The notes beneath the pieces were generated by a model. The model was not told the origin of the DNA, did not search any database, and saw nothing but the letters and a program-made list of their open reading frames with translations. This document shows positions 9,766 through 17,488 of a stretch of 33,475 nt of DNA, piece after piece. Each line of letters starts with the position of its first letter. Within the stretch, counting starts at the first letter, position 1. The stretch is from the NCBI GenBank assembly GCA_005772825.1, contig SXIP01000152.1, forward strand, positions 1-33,475, read 5' to 3'. The position numbers and the translations under genes were made by a program. This DNA is from Methylococcaceae bacterium. GTDB lineage: Bacteria > Pseudomonadota > Gammaproteobacteria > Methylococcales > Methylomonadaceae.

Positions 9766-9789
9766 CCCGCAGAGATGCGCCTATAGGCT

Positions 9790-9824
9790 CCCTCTCCCAA
9801 CGGGGAGAGGGTTGGGGAGAGGGG
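9790..9824. repeat. GC-rich palindromic repeat (CCCTCTCCC/GGGAGAGGG type)
   Basis: CCCTCTCCC (9790-9798) pairs with GGGAGAGGG (9803-9811) across a short loop, followed by a second GGGGAGAGGGG arm (9814-9824). It sits in the 127-bp gap between the FecR gene and the TpsB start. The TpsB frame is open through it, and its translation (LPLPTGRGLGRGE) is the typical product of this widespread intergenic repeat. This is one reason to place the TpsB start downstream at 9893. A related hairpin lies at 22325-22343. Confidence 0.75.
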
Positions 9825-9892
9825 AATCCAATGAAGCTTTATACCCTATTCCCTCTACAAACCCAAGAACACCCAGCCCCAAGATCGAGTTT

Positions 9893-11491
9893 ATGAAAAT
9901 ACAACAACAGCAAAAAACGGCTAAAAGAATACCTTCGGCTACTGCTTGCCTGGCGCTATGGGGACTCATCAATACGGGTCTGATGTTGATGCCGGAGGCC
10001 GCTTGTCTGGCTGCCAAACCCCAGGAAATCAAGTTTACCGTCAACCGTTTTAAAGTCGAGGGCGCATCGCCGCTGTCGCAACAAGCCATTGACGACTATT
10101 TTCAACCCTTGCAACAGAAACAGTACAACCTGAAAGAATTACAACAAGTCGGCAAGGGCTTGGAACTGGCGATACGCGAGCAAGGCTACCCGTTTTATCG
10201 GGTTAACCTGCCGCCGCAAACCCTGAGCGGCGGCGAAGTCAAATTGCAGGTTATTTCATTTGCCCTGGGCGAAGTGAAGGTGGAGGGTAATCATTATTTT
10301 AACCGCGACAATATCATCGCCAGTTTGCCGGTGCTTACAAAACCCGGCTCGCCGAATACACAAGACTTGTCGGAATCACTCAAAGTCGCCAATAAACACC
10401 CGTCGAAACAATTGCAACTGACCTTCAAGCAAAGCGAAACCGCCGATAAAATCGATGCCAAAGTCACGGTCGCCGAACAACACCCCTATCAGGCATCATT
10501 GATCATGAATAATGCGGGAACGCCGAAATCCGGCGACTATCGTATGACCGGCATGCTTCAGTACAGTAATTTATGGGGACTCGATCATGTGTTGAACGGC
10601 AGTTACACCACATCCCCCGATCATGCCGATGATGTGCGCCAATACGGTGTCAGCTACAGCATGCCGGTCTACCAGTTGAAAGGCTGGCTGAGCGCCTATT
10701 ATGCCTATTCGAACGTCAACATAGGCACGGTAGCGACCGACATCACCGTCACCGGTTCCGGTGAAATGTACGGCCTCCATTACCAGCAGTTTTTACCCAA
10801 ATTCGGCAAATACGAACACAGCCTCGATTTCGGGCTGGATAACCGCTATTTCATCAATGACGTCCAGTTCCAGAATATCCCGCTCGGCACCAATGTCCGT
10901 AGCGCGCCGGTCAGCATCCTCTACAAAGGCGAATACCCGTGGCTTAACACCCATTCCAGCTACTATCTGCAATGGGTTGGCAATACCGACATCGGCGGTC
11001 ATAACAACGACAGCTTTTACAACGCGACACGCTTCGGCGCCAAGCGGGACTGGGATTTACTGCGCTACGGCGCCAATTTTTCCGCCAATTTCAACCAATG
11101 GCTGGTGCAGACAACCTTCACCGGACAATACAGCAGCGCCCCGCTGATAGCCGGCGAACAACTCGGCATAGGCGGCAACTACGATGTCAGGGGCTATCAA
11201 CAACGTGAAACCAGCTCGGATAGCGGCGAGATCGTCAAGTTCGAAATCACCACGCCGCCTTGGCAACAAATCAACCTATTCGCCTTTTACGATTACGGCC
11301 ACGGCCATCTGCAAAACCCCTTGCCCGGTCAAACCGCAGACCTTGACCTGCACAGCACGGGTTTCGGCGCGCGCTGGCAATGGCGGGAAAATGTCATGGC
11401 CAATATCGCTCTGGCCAGCGTGCTAAGCGACGGACCTTTGACACAAGCGGGCATGAACCGGGTTATTGCGAATATTGTTTTGCGGTATTGA
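9893..11491 (+). CDS. TpsB/FhaC/ShlB-type two-partner secretion outer-membrane transporter
   Basis: A 532-aa protein from the ATG at 9893. The frame is open further upstream to 9725 but that part overlaps the FecR gene and reads through a palindromic repeat. A signal peptide (about residues 1-41, ending ACLA-A) is followed by two POTRA domains, about 46-122 (FTVNRFKVEGASPLS...) and about 125-196 (GEVKVEGNHYFNRDNI). A 16-strand barrel fills the rest. The family-defining VRGY motif of loop L6 is at residues 432-435 (NYDVRGYQQRE), and the chain ends in RY, an aromatic outer-membrane terminus. The usual family length is 550-580, so it is nearly complete. It should secrete the 2512-aa exoprotein across the outer membrane by recognising its TPS domain. 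Confidence 0.92.
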   Translation: MKIQQQQKTAKRIPSATACLALWGLINTGLMLMPEAACLAAKPQEIKFTVNRFKVEGASPLSQQAIDDYFQPLQQKQYNLKELQQVGKGLELAIREQGYPFYRVNLPPQTLSGGEVKLQVISFALGEVKVEGNHYFNRDNIIASLPVLTKPGSPNTQDLSESLKVANKHPSKQLQLTFKQSETADKIDAKVTVAEQHPYQASLIMNNAGTPKSGDYRMTGMLQYSNLWGLDHVLNGSYTTSPDHADDVRQYGVSYSMPVYQLKGWLSAYYAYSNVNIGTVATDITVTGSGEMYGLHYQQFLPKFGKYEHSLDFGLDNRYFINDVQFQNIPLGTNVRSAPVSILYKGEYPWLNTHSSYYLQWVGNTDIGGHNNDSFYNATRFGAKRDWDLLRYGANFSANFNQWLVQTTFTGQYSSAPLIAGEQLGIGGNYDVRGYQQRETSSDSGEIVKFEITTPPWQQINLFAFYDYGHGHLQNPLPGQTADLDLHSTGFGARWQWRENVMANIALASVLSDGPLTQAGMNRVIANIVLRY

Positions 11492-11543
11492 AGGCGCCTT
11501 TGCCTGACGCGAACAGAACTTTAGCTCGTATAGGAAAATCACT

Positions 11544-11783
11544 ATGTCATCTGAAGCCATTGCCACCGTTGTCAAAATGTTAGAGACATTACCGGATGCT
11601 ACCCAAATCCAAGTTGCCGAACATTTGTAAAGCTATATTGCCTACTTACAAGATGAATTGCGCGGGGATGCGGTATTTGCTAAAACACAAACTCATTTGC
11701 TACAGAAAGCACGATTAGCGAAACAGCAAATCGCCGAAGGTAAAGCGAGGCTATTTGCTGGCTCCCAAGCTCTGGCTTGGTAG
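11544..11783 (+). pseudogene. Disrupted small gene (antitoxin-like?) with in-frame stop
   Basis: An ATG at 11544, nine bases after AGGA, starts MSSEAIATVVKMLETLPDAT and runs 28 codons to TAA (11628-11630). The same frame then continues as SYIAYLQDEL..., rich in K, Q and A (KARLAKQQIAEGKA), to a TAG at 11781. Continuity of an amphipathic helical pattern across the stop suggests a single ~79-aa ancestor with one nonsense mutation. The pattern resembles small antitoxin-type proteins of the 'LP...Q.QV...L..YI..L' kind, but no family is assigned with confidence. The last residues (AGSQALAW) are encoded by the palindromic repeat that begins near 11760, so the original C-terminus is probably lost as well. 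No toxin gene follows. Confidence 0.5.
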
Positions 11784-11868
11784 CCTAAATTCGAGAAGCT
11801 CCAGCTTCGAGAGTTCTGGAAGCTGGAGCTTCCTGTAGGGAATTTCCAAGCTGGAACCTGGGAATGAG
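11760..11868. repeat. Short palindromic repeat element with imperfect terminal inverted repeats
   Basis: Imperfect ends TCCCAAGCTCTGGCTTGG (11763-11780) and CCAAGCTGGAACCTGGGA (11846-11863) are roughly inverted (about 14 of 18 positions match). Inside, GAAGCTCCAGCTTC (11795-11808) and GAAGCTGGAGCTTC (11819-11832) are exact reverse complements of each other and each is itself a hairpin. The architecture is like the larger element at 24791-24991 (nested GCTCC/GGAGC hairpins), so both probably belong to one family of miniature non-autonomous elements. Confidence 0.6.
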
Positions 11869-11892
11869 CTAAACTGATCCAAGGAATATTCA

Positions 11893-11988
11893 ATGGATAT
11901 CAACCACCTTCTGATACAAGCTTTTGTCCCGTTAATGAGCGCCTACGGATGGTTGATTCTGGCATTTTACATAACGTTAGGCTTCTAA
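11893..11988 (+). other. Tiny open frame of 31 codons, probably a remnant
   Basis: ATG at 11893 to TAA at 11986 encodes a hydrophobic peptide (MDINHLLIQAF... ending AFYITLGF). The only purine-rich stretch upstream is AAGGAA (11881-11886), six bases before the ATG. It ends seven bases before the LprI-like gene. It could be a leader peptide, a small membrane protein or the leftover of a gene end. No function can be assigned. The rest of 11492-11992 holds only the pseudogene and the repeat. Confidence 0.2.
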
Positions 11989-11992
11989 GGTC

Positions 11993-12403
11993 ATGCGAAA
12001 AACTATACTCTTAATTCTTACTCTCACATCAATGCCAAGCATCGTCGTTGCTGCTGAAAGCGACTGCACAGATCGTCCTGAATGCTGGCCAGAAGGCAGT
12101 GCAATGAATACTGGGCTTCTGGCACAACGGCGTTTCACCGAGGCTGATAAAGAGTTGAATATCACTTATCAGCGGATTCTTAAATCCTTGCCGCCAGATG
12201 AGAGCGATGAGTACCCTAAACGCGCCCTTATCACAGCGCAGCGTGAATGGATTAAATACCGCGATGCTCAATGCGCATTGGTAGGAGAAGTGTCCGGTGG
12301 AGTCCGTATGTGGAAATCCTCTTACTCCGTTGCTTGTGAAGCAGATATAACGAAAGCACGAATAAGGGAACTGGTGGAGTTATTTGAAGATACGAGTAAC
12401 TAA
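11993..12403 (+). CDS. LprI/DUF1311-like secreted protein (lysozyme-inhibitor family)
   Basis: A 136-aa protein with a clear Sec signal peptide (about residues 1-21, cleavage after VVAA). Four cysteines lie in the mature part (two near the N-terminus in CTDRPEC, one in AQCAL, one in VACEAD), suggesting two disulfides. The DUF1311/LprI signature is present: ADKELNITYQRIL, then ALITAQREWIKYRDAQC. Members of this family are periplasmic or lipoproteins, and the mycobacterial LprI inhibits lysozyme; other members have no known role. There is no lipobox here, so the product should be soluble in the periplasm. It stands alone between a degraded region and a methyltransferase. Confidence 0.8.
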   Translation: MRKTILLILTLTSMPSIVVAAESDCTDRPECWPEGSAMNTGLLAQRRFTEADKELNITYQRILKSLPPDESDEYPKRALITAQREWIKYRDAQCALVGEVSGGVRMWKSSYSVACEADITKARIRELVELFEDTSN

Positions 12404-12500
12404 GGAACGTGCATTATTGATATCTGAATGTCCGGCAACGATAAAGCGGCTGCCCGACGCAACCGGCTATTCCGGCTTGATGAAAACAAGAGAAAAACTT

Positions 12501-13322
12501 ATGACAGACTTAAATGAAGCAAAGGCTAAAGCGGCAGCGACTTATGATGCCGCTTCCGACTTATTCGATCATCCCGCCAATACCTTTTGGGATCGGTTCG
12601 GGCGCAACACGATTAATCGGCTTGATCTGAAACCTGGCGCAGTGGTGCTTGATGTTTGCTGCGGCAGTGGCGCATCGGCGCTACCTGCGGCTGAACAGGT
12701 TGGAGAGTCCGGGCATGTCGTCGGTATCGACCTTGCCGAAAAATTGCTGAACCTTGCCGACGTCAAAGCAAAAAACAAAAGCTTGAATAATATTGAGTTC
12801 CGGCTTGGCGATATGCTCGATACCGGCTTTGACGACAGTAGTTTCGATGCTGTGGTTTGTGTGTTCGGGATATTTTTCGTACCTGATATTTCTGCGGCTA
12901 TTCGCGAGCTATGGCGTGTCGTGCGTCCAGGTGGAAAACTTGCCATTACCACATGGGGAGCGGATTTCTTTGAACCCGCCAATACGGTATTCTGGAATGC
13001 CGTTCGTGATGTCAGACCTGATTTATACAAAGGATTCAACCCATGGGATCGTATATCGGAACCGTCCATACTCAGCGCCGTATTAAATGAAAGCGGGGTA
13101 TCTCAGCCATGGGTAATGGCTGAGCCGGGAACACATCCGGTAGCATCACCGGAAGACTGGTGGACGATGCTGCTCGGATCGGGTTATCGAGGCACCATCG
13201 AGCAAATGGAAGCGGAAATGGTCGAGTCTGTCCGCGAGGCGAATTTTACATTCATCAACAATGCCGGGATAAGGGAAGTGCAGGCAAATGTGCTTTATGC
13301 GGTGGCTGAAAAGCCCTGGTAA
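12501..13322 (+). CDS. Class I SAM-dependent methyltransferase (UbiE/Methyltransf_11-like)
   Basis: A 273-aa protein. The chosen ATG at 12501 is preceded by AAGAGAA; an in-frame ATG at 12480 would add seven residues. The open frame extends back to 12384, inside the previous gene, and is not credible there. Motif I (VVLDVCCGSGAS, about residues 48-59) binds S-adenosylmethionine, followed by VVGIDLAE (motif II acidic residue) and DAVVCVFGIFFVPD, then ELWRVVRPGGKLAITTW (post-motif III). The pattern matches small-molecule methyltransferases of the UbiE/COQ5 group, but the substrate cannot be read from sequence. No biosynthetic partner genes are adjacent. Confidence 0.85.
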   Translation: MTDLNEAKAKAAATYDAASDLFDHPANTFWDRFGRNTINRLDLKPGAVVLDVCCGSGASALPAAEQVGESGHVVGIDLAEKLLNLADVKAKNKSLNNIEFRLGDMLDTGFDDSSFDAVVCVFGIFFVPDISAAIRELWRVVRPGGKLAITTWGADFFEPANTVFWNAVRDVRPDLYKGFNPWDRISEPSILSAVLNESGVSQPWVMAEPGTHPVASPEDWWTMLLGSGYRGTIEQMEAEMVESVREANFTFINNAGIREVQANVLYAVAEKPW

Positions 13323-13329
13323 AATTAAC

Positions 13330-13385
13330 CAAGCGGGGATCGAACACACATGCTGTTCGCGCCCGACATGACAAGCCCGCTTGGG
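13330..13385. terminator. Nested dyad between convergent genes, possible bidirectional terminator
   Basis: CCAAGCGGG (13330-13338) pairs with CCCGCTTGG (13377-13385), and inside it CGAACA (13342-13347) pairs with TGTTCG (13355-13360). The structure fills the 67-bp gap between the methyltransferase and the minus-strand SpoIIM-like gene. There is no T-run on either strand, so intrinsic termination is uncertain. Confidence 0.35.
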
Positions 13386-13389
13386 TCGA

Positions 13390-14373
13390 TCACTCCCGCG
13401 GCAGCCACGGCAAACCAAACAGCATGACCAGCCAAAAAATCGTGCCGCTGCACAGGCCGATCACCGTGCGTTCCGGCAAGCCGAAGCGGGGGTCGGGGGA
13501 AATAAAACCTTCGATCAGACCGGCGAAGATCAAAAATGGCGTTGCGGCCAGCAGGATTTTTCCGGTGTTGATGCTGGTTTCCTGAAAAGCTTGCAAGCGG
13601 TTACGTTGGCCTGGACGGATCAGGGCCTCGCCGAGTTGCAGGCCCATGGCGCCGGCAATAAAAATGACGCTCAGTTCAACCACACCATGGCCGACAATAA
13701 AGGCAAACAGCCGTCCATCCAGGTCATGGCCGGCGGTAAAGGCAAAAATACCGCCCAACATTAAACCGTTCATACCAATGATGTACACCGTGCCGATGCC
13801 GTAGAACGCACCCAGGGCAAAGGCGAACAGGGTCACGGCGATGTTGTTTGCGACAATGCCGATCGACAGCACTGAAGAGGGCATGACATTCAGCAGTCCG
13901 TCCGTCCACAACTGACCATTCTGGACTTTTTCAATCATCTCCGGCGACGCAAACAGGCTGGCCAGCTCTGGATAGCTGCTGACCAGCAGCCAGCCTATCA
14001 TGATGCCGACAACAAACAGCATAAAAGAACTGAGCAGCGCATTGCTCATGCGCCGCATCAGCGGCGGTACGTCCAGATGGTATAAATCGGCGTAGCTTGA
14101 AAGCAGCGCTTTGGCAGGCTGGTGCAGCGCCTCGTGGGCCTTTAGGAACAGGTTTTCCAAATACCGGGTCAACAATGTGTCGCCGTTTACCCGTCTCGAC
14201 AGCGAAAGGTCGCTTAACACCGAACGGTAGCCTGACAGCATTTCCCGTGCCTCGGCCAGCTCTTGACCGGGCGCCGTTTTGCCGGGTTTGAGCTGGTTTT
14301 CCAGTCTTGTCCAGGCGTGTTGCCGGGCATTGAGCCAATGCGCCAGCGCCTGGTTGCGGCTGTTAACTGTCAT
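13390..14373 (-). CDS. SpoIIM/DUF95-family membrane protein
   Basis: A 327-aa protein whose ATG overlaps the stop of the upstream RDD gene (ATGA, 14370-14373). The first ~125 residues are soluble and helical. Membrane segments follow, beginning LLSSFMLFVVGIMIGWLLV, with the family pattern of NNIAVTLFAFALGAFYGIGTVYIIGMNGLMLGGI and HGVVELSVIFIAGAMGLQLG. These conserved N..V...A and HG..EL motifs mark the stage II sporulation M family, found in many non-sporulating bacteria beside RDD and MoxR/DUF58 genes. The biochemical role is unknown. It is the last gene of the seven-gene operon. Confidence 0.88.
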   Translation of the reverse strand: MTVNSRNQALAHWLNARQHAWTRLENQLKPGKTAPGQELAEAREMLSGYRSVLSDLSLSRRVNGDTLLTRYLENLFLKAHEALHQPAKALLSSYADLYHLDVPPLMRRMSNALLSSFMLFVVGIMIGWLLVSSYPELASLFASPEMIEKVQNGQLWTDGLLNVMPSSVLSIGIVANNIAVTLFAFALGAFYGIGTVYIIGMNGLMLGGIFAFTAGHDLDGRLFAFIVGHGVVELSVIFIAGAMGLQLGEALIRPGQRNRLQAFQETSINTGKILLAATPFLIFAGLIEGFISPDPRFGLPERTVIGLCSGTIFWLVMLFGLPWLPRE

Positions 14374-15161
14374 GGCTGAACCTCGGTTTGACGGGCGCTT
14401 GCCAAGCTGTCCAGGGTTTGTTTCAGCGCCCGGTCTTGTTTGGCCTTGCTGATATTCAGGTTAGGGACGGTCTGGCCGATGCGGACAAGAAACTGTTGCG
14501 CCAAATGAATGCGTGTATCGATCGCCAGTTCCTTCCAACGCGCCAAAATATCCAACAGCAGCGCCTGGTCGTCATCATCCAGCCGGGAATGCCTGGCCAA
14601 CGCGCCGATCTTCTCGACGGTTTTCGCATCCACGGTAGAATCATAGACCAACACCAAGCCCGCTGCCAAATCACCGATGCGTACTTGCTTGCTGGTCAGC
14701 GCGACGGTGACCAGCCCGACCACATAAAACCCCGGCAAGGAATCTATCAAGCGGAACACATTACGCAACAACAACGGGCCGATGCCGGGTGTGCGGCCTT
14801 GCAAGGATACCAGGCGCACACCTGCCATGCGTTTGCCGGGGGTGCGCCCAGCCATCGCCACTTCCAATACCGGGTGGTAGAAAAAATAAATGACGGCGGC
14901 GGGCGCCAGCAACACCAATGCGGCGACGGAAGACAGCTTGTGCTTGAACAGCGTGTGCAGCTCGGCCAGCGGGTACAGGCTTAAGGCCGCGATGATCAGC
15001 CACGCCAGCGCCAGCAGCAGGCGGATATGCCAATCAATGACAAAAGCATGGGCGCGTGCACCCATACCGGCAATTTCCAATTGGTAGTCCAAGGCCTCTG
15101 CGCTTTGCAAAGATAAGTGACCAAATGCGGCAGTGTATTGTTCGGGTTTGTCGGTGTTCAT
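14370..15161 (-). CDS. RDD-family membrane protein
   Basis: A 263-aa protein from the ATG at 15161, chosen because GGAGAA lies seven bases upstream; the frame opens at 15185. The RDD signature is complete: GARAHAFVIDWHIR (Arg and Asp of the first helix), then AGRTPGKRMAGVRLVSLQG and RNVFRLIDSLPGFYVVGLV, with IGDLAAGLVLVYD at the end of the domain (about residue 200). About 60 soluble residues follow. Three or four membrane helices are visible. Some RDD proteins act in ion or proton transport, but no function is set for those in MoxR operons. It lies 63 bp after the DUF58 gene and overlaps the SpoIIM-like gene by 4 bp. Confidence 0.88.
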   Translation of the reverse strand: MNTDKPEQYTAAFGHLSLQSAEALDYQLEIAGMGARAHAFVIDWHIRLLLALAWLIIAALSLYPLAELHTLFKHKLSSVAALVLLAPAAVIYFFYHPVLEVAMAGRTPGKRMAGVRLVSLQGRTPGIGPLLLRNVFRLIDSLPGFYVVGLVTVALTSKQVRIGDLAAGLVLVYDSTVDAKTVEKIGALARHSRLDDDDQALLLDILARWKELAIDTRIHLAQQFLVRIGQTVPNLNISKAKQDRALKQTLDSLASARQTEVQP

Positions 15162-15224
15162 TAGGTTCTCCTGGATTATAATCAAGGTGCAAAGCGCAAA
15201 CGGCCATTTTGCTCCTTGTACCTT

Positions 15225-16520
15225 TCAAGCGCCGGCTATGGTCCCACGCTGGTTTTGGTAATATGCCAAAACCTGCTGATCCAGATGCCTTGCCGTGGCG
15301 GGGGCAACAGCGACACCATGACGTTGCAATTGCAGGCAGGTTGCTTGACGCCCCTTTTGGTATTCAAGGGCGGCAAAGTGACGGTAAGGGTCTTGCCACT
15401 GGCGTGCGCTCCGCTTCAAAATGTCGCCGATCGCCGGGTCTTCCAGACACCCGACCAGCACTTGATGCTGGGGAGCCAACAGTTGTCCGGCCTGGATCAG
15501 CTGTGCGGCGGCTTCCGGCTGTTCTATACCGGTAAGAAAGACCACCAGGCCCCGGTGCTTGAGCAGACGCCTGGCTTCCAGTGCCGCGTTCAAGGCATTG
15601 GCTTCTTCGTGACCGGCGGACAGATGACCCAGCAGTTGTCGTATCCGGTTCACGGCCATCATCCCGCCGGCAACAGGCGCTCTGTCGACTATTTGCTGGG
15701 CGTAGGCCAGACATCCGATGTGGTCGCCCTGCAAGACGGTGAATTCAGCCAATTTAGCGGCCACATTGACATAATTGTGCAGTCTGTCCAGTTGCCCGCA
15801 TTGGAGGCGGCTACCGCGTCCGCAGTCGATAAGGACAATAATTTCCAGGCGTTGTTCGCGCTCGAAGCGGCGTGTTATCGGTTTGCCGCGCCGGGCGCTG
15901 GCTTTCCAATCTATACTGCGTAACGGATCGCCATGTCGGTAATCGCGTAAATCCAGCAATTCCAAGCCGTTACCCGCTTTGTGCCTATGTCGGTTGCCCA
16001 GCGCGGTCAAACTCGGCACCGTTGCTACTTGGTCAAGCCTGACCGGCTCGACGTTAAAACCAGTCGAGTCATCAATGGCGCGCGTCCACCAGCACAAGCC
16101 GAACACGCCCAGCTGTTTCAGATATAGCCGACCCAGCAGCGCCGGACCCAGCTTGAGCGGCGTAAGCGGAAATTGCCGGCTTTGGCTTGCACCGGCCTGC
16201 AATTGCCAGCTCTGCAAGCTGTTGTCGCCTTCAATGCGGTCAGGATAATCGACTTGGGTTTCAAGTCGGAGCGGCGATTTGCCGGTGTTGCTGATCGTCA
16301 ACGTGTAGCTAATCGGCAAGCCCAATGCCAGCGTAGAAGCAATCTGACGGTGTAGCGTGAACGCTTGTGTCAGTCTGATACGTTCCCAAACCACGAAAGC
16401 GATCAGCAATGCAGCCGGCCACCGCCATGCTCCTGCCAGCGGTGCGCCTGCCCAAACGCCGATGATGGCAAACACAATGATTGCACCGGCCAGCATCAGA
16501 GCGAAGCGTGACAATGACAT
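15225..16520 (-). CDS. DUF58-domain protein
   Basis: A 431-aa protein with two N-terminal membrane helices (about residues 6-26 and 33-48), a beta-rich region (about 60-170), then the DUF58 core. The signature YRHGDPLRSIDWKASAR is at residues 194-210, followed by RRFEREQRLEIIVLIDCGRGS, which is the start of a von Willebrand A-like fold; the usual DxSxS metal site is degenerate here (DCGRGS). DUF58 proteins work with MoxR ATPases, which are thought to remodel or activate the VWA-like partner. Its start overlaps the MoxR stop by one base (TAATG). Confidence 0.88.
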   Translation of the reverse strand: MSLSRFALMLAGAIIVFAIIGVWAGAPLAGAWRWPAALLIAFVVWERIRLTQAFTLHRQIASTLALGLPISYTLTISNTGKSPLRLETQVDYPDRIEGDNSLQSWQLQAGASQSRQFPLTPLKLGPALLGRLYLKQLGVFGLCWWTRAIDDSTGFNVEPVRLDQVATVPSLTALGNRHRHKAGNGLELLDLRDYRHGDPLRSIDWKASARRGKPITRRFEREQRLEIIVLIDCGRGSRLQCGQLDRLHNYVNVAAKLAEFTVLQGDHIGCLAYAQQIVDRAPVAGGMMAVNRIRQLLGHLSAGHEEANALNAALEARRLLKHRGLVVFLTGIEQPEAAAQLIQAGQLLAPQHQVLVGCLEDPAIGDILKRSARQWQDPYRHFAALEYQKGRQATCLQLQRHGVAVAPATARHLDQQVLAYYQNQRGTIAGA

Positions 16521-17488
16521 TAAGGCGCGTCCCCGCCACGAGGGACAGGCACTTGACGGTCAATTTCCTGAAAGATTTGCAAGGCGGAATGGCCTTCCAG
16601 CATGGCCTCCGCAGTAGGTAACAAGCGATGCCCGACCACCAGCGGGGCGACCGCTTTTATATCGTCGGGGATCAGGTAAGCTCGGCCTTGCAGCACCGCT
16701 TCTACGCGCGCGCAGCGCATGATCGCCAGCACGCCACGGGTAGACAGCCCCAGGCTCAAGCGCGGGTGGTTGCGGGAGGCTTGGGCAAGCATGATCGCAT
16801 AATGGTACAGGGAGTCTCCGATATGCACTGCCGCCGCTGCATCACGCGCCTGTTGCAAACCGCCTTCCGGCAACGGCCTGATTGTTTCCAGTGCCGCGCC
16901 GTGACCGCCGCCCGGCTTATCATAACGCCCCAGTACGGCAATCTCCATGTGCAATTCAGGATAGCCGAGGTTCAGGCGGATTAAAAAACGATCCAATTGG
17001 GATTCCAGCAACGGATAGACACCTTCATAATCGAACGGGTTTTGCGCCGCAATCAGGAAAAAATCCGCCGCCAAAGGATAGGTTTTTCTATCCAGAGTGA
17101 CCTGACCCTCTTCCATCGCCTGCAACAAGGCGGACTGCGTTTTCGGGCCGGTGCGGTTGATTTCGTCAACCAGCACGACATCGTTGAACAAGGGCCCCGG
17201 CATGAATTCAAAGCGGTTTTGCTCGTTGTTGTAAATATGCAGGCCGGTAATGTCCGAAGGCATCAGGTCGGCGGTGCCCTGGACACGTCCAAAACTGCCG
17301 CCCAGCAACTGCGCGAAGGCTTTCGCCAGTAATGTTTTACCCAAGCCCGGGGCGCCTTCCAGCAACACATGACCGTTGGCGATCCAGGCCACGGCCAGGC
17401 CATGCAGAATGTCGTCCATGCCAAAAACCACTTTGCCGAGTTCTTGTCGTAAGTGCTGTTCCAAAAATTGCGCCGCATTGCCTATCAT
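16520..17488 (-). CDS. MoxR-family AAA+ ATPase
   Basis: A 322-aa protein of normal MoxR length. Walker A GAPGLGKT is at residues 45-52, Walker B VVLVDE at 104-109, sensor 1 AAQNP at 147-151 and ESQLDRF at 162-168 with the arginine finger region. RTGPKTQSALLQAMEEGQVTL and the lid-domain STRG motif are also typical. MoxR ATPases act as chaperones for VWA-domain or membrane proteins. Here the partner is the DUF58 protein encoded immediately downstream. Its start overlaps the DUF4350 gene stop by 4 bp. Confidence 0.93.
   Translation of the reverse strand: MIGNAAQFLEQHLRQELGKVVFGMDDILHGLAVAWIANGHVLLEGAPGLGKTLLAKAFAQLLGGSFGRVQGTADLMPSDITGLHIYNNEQNRFEFMPGPLFNDVVLVDEINRTGPKTQSALLQAMEEGQVTLDRKTYPLAADFFLIAAQNPFDYEGVYPLLESQLDRFLIRLNLGYPELHMEIAVLGRYDKPGGGHGAALETIRPLPEGGLQQARDAAAAVHIGDSLYHYAIMLAQASRNHPRLSLGLSTRGVLAIMRCARVEAVLQGRAYLIPDDIKAVAPLVVGHRLLPTAEAMLEGHSALQIFQEIDRQVPVPRGGDAP

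Noticed and set aside
9725-9892. Upstream extension of the TpsB frame
   Set aside because: It overlaps the end of the FecR gene and reads through a palindromic repeat. The ATG at 9893 is followed at once by a signal peptide, so it is the better start.
11960-11992. Integron attC-like core (AACGTTAGGC) before the LprI-like gene
   Set aside because: No matching inverse core or paired inner boxes are seen within 150 bp on either side, and there is no second cassette. A single 7-base core is not evidence.
13322-13390. Possible tRNA or tRNA fragment on the minus strand (GTTCGATCCCC)
   Set aside because: The dyad is only 56 bases long, no anticodon arm or D arm can be drawn, and the T-stem does not pair. 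A tRNA gene is not supported.
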